Source: Ornithodoros turicata (lineage: Eukaryota > Arthropoda > Arachnida > Ixodida > Argasidae). Taken from it: DNA of 64,000 bases. The notes under the pieces were generated by a model. That model searched no databases. It worked only from the letters and a program-made list of their open reading frames with translations, and was not told the DNA's origin. Both the position numbers and the translations under genes were made by a program. This document shows positions 1-10,400 of the stretch, piece after piece; position 1 is the stretch's first letter; each line of letters starts with the position of its first letter. The stretch covers positions 231,590,258 to 231,654,257 of the forward strand of contig NC_088201.1 in assembly GCF_037126465.1 (NCBI RefSeq). The letters are read 5' to 3'.

Positions 1-920
1 GTTCCATAGATCGCCCGCAAAAAATTAGTGAAGGAACGCCTTTTTTTTCTTTATTTTGTTCATTGCGCATCTTCGCAGACGCGTATTTCCTTCATCCCCA
101 ACGTGAGAGGGGGAAGGAGCACAGTGCCGCCTCATGCGTCGAAGATGAGCTTTAACTTGCGGAAACAAAACAAAAACAAATGTATCGGGTGACTCTATCG
201 GAACTGGCCTTATCTTGAGTTGCATGTTCTGTTTCCTTTTAATCTTTTTCCAGGACGCGAGAGGCGATAGTGTGCTCTTTCTCCCTCTCACATTGGGGAT
301 GAAGGAAAGAAGCTAAGTCTAAGAAGCGCAATGAACAAAATAAAGAAAAAAAATGGCTTTCCTTCACGATTTTTTTTGCTTGCGATCTATCGAACGGATT
401 TTTGTTCTGGAAACGGCTACGATATCAGGTGACCGAAAGGAACAGATCTTCTCATTGGGACAACTTTGTAGCTTTTATAATAGACGATTTCAGAAATTGC
501 ATGGATGGCCCACCAGAGAGCGCCGTGTTGCGAATGCCCCGCTGCACCTTGGGATTTAGTGTTCATGAGTCAGAGAGAAGAAGAAGAGCGCAAAGGGTTT
601 CGGTTTTCTTTTTCCTTCACCTCCCGCACCTTCGAGCAACAGGCAGACGAGCACGAATGCAAACCATTTCCCACAACGCATTGCGCGATGCGCGTGACTT
701 GCGCGACGGAGGGCCCCCGTGCGGAGCACAAGGGCAATATCTGAAATCGCCTATTAACAAGTTAATTAATGAAAGTTAATTAAGACATTGCCTTTGGACT
801 TTGCTAATGCCTTGCTAGGGAGTGCCCTTTAGCATATGCTATATTGCAATTGATTTGACCTTGGAAAAAGTGTTAGATATATTTTTAAAAAATCTGTATA
901 CACTTAGCTGGGACACCCTG
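1..920. mobile_element. Foldback TIR element, CAGGGTGTCCC ends (left-arm copy, cut by window edge)
   Basis: The right end is GGGACACCCTG followed by TA at 921-922, and the whole copy matches the reverse complement of the complete right-arm element at 59,410-60,306. Bases 1-25 and about 370-395 are inverted copies of each other around a short core, so most of the element is one long hairpin. TA flanks and CAGGGTGTCCC ends fit a non-autonomous Tc1/mariner-type foldback element. No transposase is visible; the open frames here are translations of the inverted arms. The other end lies outside the window. Confidence 0.75.
481..753. mobile_element. Nested TIR insertion in the foldback element (left arm only)
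   Basis: The insert begins TAGACGATTTCAGAAATTGC and ends with the near-complement GCAATATCTGAAATCGCCTA, giving about 20-bp terminal inverted repeats. The right arm at the mirrored place reads straight from TTTATAA into TTAACAAG without the insert. The 273-bp interior is CG-rich and contains frame-open stretches with no recognisable protein. The superfamily is not clear because the target-site duplication is ambiguous in the TA-rich flank. Confidence 0.65.
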
Positions 921-1321
921 TATAACGCACTTTAATGTAGACTGCTTTATTTTACCATCTGATTCCTAACAAGATGCTCAAGTTGTGCCAGATATGCACT
1001 CCATGCATTGCTTTCATCCCACACACAGAGCTGAAAACATTGCATATATCCACGTGAAATGAGGCAGTCGTCAAAAAAGCCAGACAGCTTTTTTGACGTC
1101 TGCTTTATTTCCCCCAGCTGGGATTATTATCCCCAGGCAACTCGAGGCTTGTGTTGTGTTTGTCCTTTTGTGTGGTCCAGCCTCATAACAATTACTTTCC
1201 ATCGTATATCAATGGTTTTTACTGCGTACTAGAGGATTTTTAGTCCATAGATGCATGCACATTTCTCGAGTTTTTAGTGCATATTTATCCGCACTCTACT
1301 TATTAGAAACATCATTTACAG

Positions 1322-1416
1322 TACCGTGGAGAGTGGAAACCCTGCCAGGATCAAGCAAAGATTGATTCAAAGTCAGAGATATTCTACGAAGCCGTGCATC
1401 TGCTGTGGAATTTGTG
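1322..1416 (+). CDS. HEATR3: HEATR3 copy A exon, LLWNLC segment
   Basis: The acceptor is ATTTACAG and the donor TG|GTGAGTG; the exon starts in phase 0 and ends in phase 2. It encodes YRGEWKPCQ through EAVHLLWNLC, aligning with the vertebrate stretch ending VNVLWNICE. A shorter variant using the AG in CTGCCAG (exon from 1349) keeps the frame. The mirrored exon at 58,920-59,014 differs at four bases, all synonymous, which supports the frame. Confidence 0.82.
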
Positions 1417-4400
1417 GTGAGTGTGCCTCACGCTTCTCTTGGTGTGCTACCATCAGCATGGAATAACACAGTGTTCCATGGGGGATACAAACGTGTATGA
1501 CACTCACCAGGAGTGAGCAGGGATCGGAACCGGTATTTTTTCCGGTCCGGTTCGGGTTCGGGTTCAGGCATATTGTTTCGGTTCGGGTTTAGCTCCGCTG
1601 AACCGAAATTATCAGCTTGAACCGGTTCAGGTATTTCGGTTCGGTTCGGTTCGGGTTCGGCTCAGGGAGAACCCCCCCGCACATACACAGACAAAAAAAA
1701 ATCTGCCAGCGGTCGGGGCATTTACAGGGATTGGAACAGTTACTTTTTTCGGCCTCAGTTTAACCGGTCCATGGGCAGTAATTTTGCTACGTGCAAGCAA
1801 GCTTACGCTCACCGTACACGATTGTAAGAGGAAGGTGTGAGATAACCGTTCAGTTGAGCAAAAGAAAGGTCGGTCAGTAGTACAATTAATTCACCTCTGA
1901 ACCGATTCCCGAACCAGTAACCGTACCAATTTTTTTCGGTTCAGTTCCGGTTCGGCTCAGGACAAGCAAAAAAATCGTTCGGGTTCGGTTCGGGTTCGTC
2001 AGAAAATAACGTTTTTTTCCGGTTTTCGGTTCGGGTTCAGCTTCGGTTCCGATCCCTGGGAGTGAGTACATGGCCCACATCTTGCCTTAAGGCAAGGTTT
2101 TACTTTCCCAATGGAATTTACCGTCACATACGCAGGATCTGCCCTTTCTGGCTGAAAGGTACTGTAAGGGAGCAGATAGATAGTTTCTGTTAATGGCTTA
2201 GACCAGTGTTCACAGGCTGATCATTCCTTCATTGCTACTTGTGCAAGAAAAAATACTAAGGTATCTCAGTTTTTAAGCGTCACCTATGTTGTTTGTGCTC
2301 ATACCTGTCGCTCTCTTCTGCGTTTTGGGGACCTTAAAGGGGTCCCCCATCACGTCCAGCAGTTGAGAAGGGGTCCACGACACATGCAGGAATGTGAACC
2401 TCACTGGCTTACATTAGCAGCTTGTCGCTTGTATATTCATACATTTGAATGAGAACACTTACTTTAAAGCTGCCATCTAAATTGTGGTCTAAATTCTGGT
2501 AAAATTTCAATTGAATGTTCAATTTAACTGTTTGATGCTAGTTTGTTCCTATTCCTCCATGCCCCATGGAAGTACTAGCAGTATTTTATCCAAAATGTTC
2601 TTGCAAATATAGGAGTCAGTGTGCAAGTGTTATAGAGCCTACTTTGACAGTGTGACTTTGACGGTTGTACATTCCGACATTACTGGTGGAAAGAGCATCT
2701 TAGTCAACATCATGCCGGTCCTCATCATTATTTAATCAACTACCATCCTTGGAATAAATTGTAATTCAGGCCATTGGCGAGGTGTTGTGTGTTTTTATTA
2801 AGTGTGGATTCAGTCTCTGCATTATGCAATAATGTTGAATGATTTTCTCCTCAGTGAGAGCGGAGAAACAGCAGTGTCTATCTTCAACCGTGAAAGGCTA
2901 TTGGACGTTCTACTTCCCTGCCTAGATGTTACAAAGTACGGACACAGAATTGCCATCGCAGTTGGTGAGGAGAACCGTAATTGTTTTCAGGGGGCTGTGT
3001 CACGTTGATATCTGTAGTTCTGGTTCACACCCCACAAAGCCTTCTATGCTGATGTACAAGAGGCATACACGCAGTTACTCAATGGAATATTTTCATAGAT
3101 ATTTGGATATTATCATGGATATTTTCTCGTAATATGTATTGAAACCCCCGATATTGGGGAAGTACGGAACAGAACACAGGTGGGCAAAGTCTAAATTTTT
3201 CATTTCAATTGTTCAATGTTCAAGTCTGTACCATTTCCGTTGTACAGTAGAATCTCGATAGTACGATCACTGATGATACGAATTTCGGGATGGTACGAAT
3301 TATTTTCCGGTCCCGGCCGGAATGCCTATTCTTCCCATGTATTCGAGTTCGGATTATACGAACGCGTTATCTTGCCTTTACGGATGATACGAATGAGCCG
3401 AGGATGCGACAGAGGTCGTTCCCTCGTGACGCGAGAGCGCGTGAGCCACGCTGCTGCTCCTTTCGAAAAGGGAGGGCGATCCTCACCACGAACTCCCTTA
3501 CATCATGTTGCGCAATGCAAGCAATGACCCTCCCTTTGGTGGTGGTGGTGGTAGAGGAGATAAGATCAAAGGGATTGCACGGCCGGGAGCCTTCTCACAT
3601 TATCTCTGTTTTGACCTTTTTACCCCCTCGCAGCAATATACCGCGAAGCTGTGTGACATCGCTCTGGCAGAAAACAGCGACCCAGAACACGTGGAGGGAA
3701 CATATCAGGACAACTTCTGGCAACATTGCGCGTCACCATTCCGCAAGTCGGCTTCACCTAAGGCCTGCGTGCTTTAGAAGCTCGCTTTAGAACAGTGTCG
3801 CGCGACTCGCGGGCAGAGGTGGGCACCCTCGCGAGGGCTTGTGAGGGTGAGGGCTCCCTCACCTCACCTCACGGAATTTGAGGTGAGGTGAGGAGCATCT
3901 TTTGGAGCAATGGTTGAGGTGAAGTGAGGTGAGGAAAAATCTTCCTAGAAGACGCTGAGGTGAGGTGAGGTGAGGAAAATTTTCTGAAAACTTTTGGTGG
4001 TGAGGTGAGGCGAGGAAATTTTTCTCCAGAAAGGCTGAGGTGAGGTGGGATGAGATACATTTTCTGAAAAATTATTTGAGGTGAGGGCAGGCGAGGAAAA
4101 TTCCCCGAATTTTTTTTTGAGGTGAGGTGAGGGAACTTCTCCAAAAAGTAGTTGAGGTGAGGTGAGGTGAGGACAAATCTCCGTCCAGGAAAATCGAGGT
4201 GAGGGCAAAGACCGTGAGGAGTTTTGCCCACCTCTGCTTGCGGGTGGATGGAAAGCACGTGCTGGGTCTTTTGAATGATCTCGCGAATTTGGTCAGTATT
4301 GACCAGAAACGGAGACACAAGAGCTTTACGACCGACCTCTTTCACTGACAGTGAAAACGGAAAATGAACAGTCACTGTCCATTTTCTTGCCTCAATTTTT

Positions 4401-7400
4401 ATTTTTGTTTAATTCGTTTGATACGAATTTTTTCCGCTACCCCTTGAGATTCGTATCATCGAGATTCTACTGTACTACCGTAGTACTTCCATAGACGCTG
4501 CTTTGTTTAAAGACGTCATGTGGTAGTCTTGACTGCAAATGTGACAACGGTCCTCCCAAAAGGGATAAGATAAGATGCAGGATCGGACACCGGGTAAAGG
4601 AAATCAAACAGACAATGACAACTGCAAAGATAAAATAGTACAAGTAGGACGTTTAATAATAGTAGGACAGCCTGATTAATATTCAATAAATGTTCTGCTT
4701 GATGAGGGATCAGTAGCGAAACAGAGCAGCAAGCATCAAGTTCCCTCACAAGCAATTGTAAGTGAAAACCTGAAAAAGTCGGGAATTTCAAGGCTACAGT
4801 TTGGTGGACACCCCAAATTAATCCCGTAAAACAAACCTGAGAGAAGGAGAAAAATATGGCAGGCAAGAAGTTCTCAAACACAGCGGTGCTTTAAAGGGCC
4901 ACTAACCTGCTACCAGAAGTTAATGAAAGAACTGATGTTCTGAGGCTGGAACAACATAGAAGGGACAAATACATACAAAGTCCTTCTATGTTGTTCCAGC
5001 CTCAGAACATCAGTTCTTTCATGTTCAACAGTTGCCGCCTACGTCGATCCCGTCGTATGAATGTGTGTATGAGTGAGCAAAAACGTAAAAGTGAAAGGAG
5101 GACGAGTGAGAGAGAGTGGCTGGTTTGTCCCTTCAGATGACGCGCCCTGGAAGTCGGTGAGAAGGCGAGTTAGCTTAGCTCAATTGGTAGAGCCCTGGAC
5201 CGGCAATCCAGAAGATGTGGGTTCGAGTCCTACAGCTGGCTAACCTTTTCAGTGACTTTCATCTTTCATCAGAAGTTAATTTCAGATTATGTTAAAGACT
5301 ATATACCTTCATTTTGGGCATATTATCCAAAATTTTCATTAATTTAAGAGATTACAATCAAAATCGTACCAGACCCTTTCTTCTCTCCGCACCACTCCGC
5401 GACCATCGTTTGGCTTCGTGCAACAGATAGTTGCTCTGCCGTATACACGCGCCCCACTGCGGAGTGGTTTTGCTTCAAACAAATGTGCAACCGTTGAAAC
5501 GAAATAATGTGGTCTGCGGCACCTGGTGTGGTACCGATGGAAGTTAAAGGGGTTGTGATGGGTCAGCCCAGGTCAACCCTGATAAACGCAAAAAACATGG
5601 TTCTTTGCATTGAAAGTTTCACAGTGAAGAGGGTAATACACAGAGCACGAAGATTTCAGGAAATATTTGTTTTCTAAATTCGATGGGGTAAAAATTGCGT
5701 AAATCAACATGCACCCTAAATTCATGCGCATTCAGGTGAAAAAAACTTCCAGTACGCTAAATTCGGGGAGAAATCGTCGAGAAATCATTTACTCAGACTG
5801 TTCTGGTTTGGTACAAACGGTGATGGAACTGCACTTGGCTGTCAAACAAGTTATAGTGTATATTTTTACAGACGTCTCACCGAGGGCAATTTGACGGGTA
5901 AAAATGGCGTTTCACCCTAAAGAGGAAACCTTCAATTCTGGGAAGAATCAGGTTAAACACTAAAACTTCGGGCTCTAGTAACGCAGCGTAGAAGCGTGTG
6001 GAAGGGAAGAAGAAGAAGAAGAAAAGAAGAAGCATGTAGAATAGGAGAGAACGTTCACCGCGAATAACGAAACTCGTGCGGTTCTGACATCACAGCCTTC
6101 GTTACCGCCAGTGAGGTAGTGCACCAGAAGTCACGTGCTTTCGACAGCCAATGGGAACGGACGCAGCTGTGAGCTCTGTGACGTCTGCGCTTTGCTCGGG
6201 AGTGTGTCCGAGGGATTGTATCTCGCTGAGTACGAAACGTAGAAGAAGAATAATTCTCTTATCCTCAGTATTCTGGCGGGCAGTACAATGTGCCCAAAGA
6301 TGTAAGGAACCGCATCTGTGAAAGTGTCCCAACCCGTTTAAGAAAGCTATTTATAAAACGTAGCAATTTGTAAAACGCATGAAGTGGTGTACATGTGTGA
6401 GACCACGGACACACTACGTTCGAGCCCGTGTTCTGTTGTCCGATTGGCTGCTGCCGCTCCTCCGTCTTGAGGATCCGATTGGCCACTGCCAGCGACAGAG
6501 TTTTTGTGACACAAAATATAGGACGAGGTAAAATAATTTTGGTTGCGTAGTGATTGTTCAAACTTGAACTTTAATCTGACGACAGTTTTTTTTTTCTTTT
6601 CATTTTTTTGCATTTTAGTGCTCCTTAATGCACAAAGTGACTGATAGGTTGCCATGTTTGAAGACTTGTCTGTCCCCCCTTTATCACTGCCTTGGGTTTC
6701 CTTCATGTTATTGCCTCCCTTGCCCTTTTCTCTGTAGTAGCCATTGATTTGTCATCAATGCGGAGCATCCCCTGTTGAACATGACACCACATTTCTTCCT
6801 CCTGTGTGCAGCGCATTGCCTCCATGCCGTCTCGGAAGACAACCCCGAGTTGTCGTCTGCCCTGAAGGAAGTGAAGCCATTCTATGCCCTCTGTGAGGGC
6901 ACCTCCAAGGAACCGTCTGCTGTCTTGCTCAAAGTGCTTTCTGCAGGTGAAGCCCCTCACTTTGTTCCTTCATTTTGCCGAAGGAATAATTGAAAATATC
7001 TGTAAATTCCTCGTCTGTAGTTCGGGCTTAAAGGGATGATTGCATCCTTCCCAATCGACTTAAAAACTGCAGTGTCGCTTTATTCCTTGTTTACTGCCGA
7101 CCACAGTATGAAAAATTCCACGCAAAATAGTGGGAAGACAGTTTATTTGATCGAATACATTACAAGAGCAAACGCTGGATGTTGACAGTGTACCTGAATT
7201 CCCCCTCTGGAAAAAGAACGTCATTCCCGTGAGAAAAGGGATGATAATAAATATTATAATAATCCAAATTTTATTTAATCCTTTGCGTATTATTTATGTG
7301 ATCTTCCAGTTGTCTTTAATATATGTTGCCGCGCTCCTACTGACTGGTATATACCGAACATTTCCGAAGGTATCCTCGTCAACCTTGCGGAAGGAGATGA

Positions 7401-10400
7401 CTCACCTCAACCGCCTCAGCTGCTGCCCTCTGTCATCACGATAGTGGCCGAGGCACTCTCCCTGCCAGTCGTCGAGACAGTCAGCGGGCTCACACAAATG
7501 GTGGCTGATATACAAGTGAGTTATTGCAGAAAATGGAGCATGCAGCCACTGTTGTAACTGTTGCTAACACCAGGCGTTGTGTTCCATGCATTGCATTCTA
7601 TGTATAGGGCCTGACTTTTTCGGGTTTTATTTTTGGCCAAATTCGGGGGGTAAATATCGGGTGATATTTTTCATTTGAAAATTCGGGTGTATTCGGGTTA
7701 AATCCCGTTACGGCATATTCTGTCGTCAGGAATTCGGGTGCATTCGGGTGATTTTTTTTTTTTAAATAAAAATTTGTCGTAACATGAAACTAATGTTTAG
7801 CAATGTTAACAAACTTTATTTTAATGCACGCTTATCAGTGTGCCACGCGACCGGGATGTTTTCGGGTAGATTCGGGTTAAACCCGAATTTTACAGATTTC
7901 GTTCGGGGGGTAAATATCGGGCGGATACGGGTTTAACCCTAAAAAGTCAGGCCCTATCTATGTATAGCGTTCTACATTTTACTGCTAGCTGTCGTATTCA
8001 CCTGGTTTGGTTTGGTTTGAAGAAAAAATAAAATGGAGATTTTGGCTTCCCTGGTGTGGGGCCCGCAACTCCGCATCACTTGCACCAGTCACTGGTTTGT
8101 TACTGCTCTGTATTGCTTCTTTGCTTCTTTTATGTTTTTAATCAAGTGTTAATAGAGTTTGTGTCAGTGATGTGGTACAGATCGGATCAACCTTAATAAT
8201 AACACTGGGAAAAAAATGTGGTCTCGTTCCTGAGTGCGATTTACAGAAACCCTCGAGGCCATGAGGAAACATTCATTGAACAAAATTATTCTGTTTGTTT
8301 GACGCGAGGATTTTGTCCAGTTAACGTTCCCTCAGTGCCCCAAGGATGGCTGTTATCACGCTGTGAAATGAGACAGAATTTTTTTTCCAGTGTTATTAAT
8401 AAGGTTGACTGGAGTTGTATGTCATGCATAGCAACAAGGTGTTGACACGATATATGCTTGTGTAAATTACGGGCTGATCAGGTCAGTTGAGTTCGTCTGA
8501 GAAAACAAACGTCTTCAAAGTGCCATAGCGTGACTTGTGTAAACTCTGTTTTGCGCAGAGTTTCAAGAGTTTTAGCGTCGTCTGCTTGACTTGTGTACTT
8601 CCGTTTTTTGTTTCTATAGGTACAAAGAAAACAGAAACATCCCGATGCACATGCACTGGATCAGAGAGTAGGTGTAGTTCTTGCTATCTAATTGAAAATT
8701 CACCTGTTCATTTCATGTAGTGTAGTGTACTCCATTGGAGTGAGTTCAGTGTACAAACAAACAGAGTGGCCAATGAAACGTGACACATGTCCAGATGAAA
8801 TGACCAGTGTGACATGCACGATCAAACTTTTTCCGCACTGCAATGGCTCGCAGAATTCGCTATAGGTGTGAGTCGTTTTGTTTTCTTGTTGGTCATGGTA
8901 TCGTAAAAAAATGCACTTGCACAGCATTGTACGGATAGGGCATGTGACGGAGTTGCAACTTTGGGTCTTGTGCAGAGTTCGCATTCGTTCTGGAGTTAAA
9001 CATAAAAGTATACGCATGTCAAACAGAAGAATGGGGAGAAATGTAGCCCGCGGATGAACACAGTAGGAGAGTGCAAGCTAGCTGGTGGAAATTTGTGTAG
9101 ACGGCAACATATGCTTGAGTTTCAGGAAACGGGGCGAAACGCACATGACAGACTCGTAACTAGAGCCTGAGGTTTTAGGGTTAAACCTGTTTCTTCCCCG
9201 AATTTACATCCCGAATTGAAGGTTGCTTCTTTAGAGTGAATACAGTAGAACCTCGATAATTCGAAATCCCGCTTAATTCGAAGGTTTTCCGTGGTCCCGT
9301 GTTCACATGTTCAAATTTGACCCCATAATTCGAAGCACTAAAGCGCCGCGTCCCGCTTAATTCGAAGGTTTCCCGCAGAAATATCCACCATTCATGAGCT
9401 TCGGGTGACACGTGCCCGCCGACGTCCCTCTCCTGTTAACCTTCTTCCATGCATTTTCCTCCTCGCTCTCGGTGTCCCCAACCCGTCGTCACCGTCATGC
9501 CGTCATCGGCGCAGTTTCGGTTGCGCCATTTTCATTGTCTGCGTTCGCAACGCCGGTTGTAGAAAGACATGGGCAAGTACAAGACGCCAACTGTGAAGGA
9601 AAAAGTGGCGGTCACCGAGGCCACAAAATCAGCTATGTGCTCGAAGTCTCGGCTGGCAGAGCAGTTCGGCATACTGCCTGTGTGATACCAGCAGACGGGA
9701 ATAACGAGGAAGACAACGCGGATGAGGTGGAACGCGTATAGCAGCAGGAACAGACAACACTGCAAGTCCCTGTGGGTGCCGTGGACTCTGATGAGCTCGT
9801 CAACTTTTTCGAAGATTACGCGAGAATTGAAGAAGTGAACAGACGTGCGCATCGTCCATGCAAAACGACTACCGCGGTGCCTCGAAGTGACGATAGCGGA
9901 GACGACGAGCTGAACTACCGCGGGTGCTCTCGCTTTCGGAGACGTTTGGAGCTGTTACTGTCACTGTCGTGCGGAAGCCAGCGGTGCGTGCATGGCATGA
10001 TAGACTTAGTGGCCACTTTGGAACGAGCGGTGACGGCCGACAGTACAGTAACTACTGCAAGCGACAGAGATGATCGATTTTTTGTGTAATGAACTGCATT
10101 TTGCTCAGTCACTTGTTGAATTTGCTTAATTCGAATACCCGCTTAATTCGAAATTTTTTCGCGGTCCGGGCGGCTTCGAATTAACGAGGTTCTACTGTAC
10201 CGATTTTTACCCTGCAAATTGCCCTCACTGAAGCATCTGTGGGAGAGTGCACACTAGCTTGTTTGGCAGCAAACGCAATTACATAACTGTTTGTACCAAA
10301 CCGGTACAGTCCGTCTGAGCGGTAGAGTCCGATTTCTCCCCGTTTTTAGCATACTGGAAGCTTTTCTGCCCGAATTTGCATGAATTTTGAGCACGTGCTG

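Noticed and set aside
25..291. 88-codon basic frame present in both arms
   Set aside because: It lies across the inverted arms of a foldback element and mirrors the same repeat on both strands; no protein family recognised.
3869..4375. Minus-strand open frame of 168 codons rich in SPHLTSP repeats
   Set aside because: It is the translation of the GAGGTGAGGT minisatellite inside a hAT-like element, absent from the other arm.
5169..5241. Functional tRNA gene
   Set aside because: Position 33 is C instead of T, it lies within a target-site-flanked mobile element absent from the other arm, and a sister copy carries a different anticodon.
7318..7369. Longer version of the ILVNLAEG exon using an upstream acceptor
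   Set aside because: Open in copy A, but copy B has a TAG in that frame, and the join without it matches the family better.
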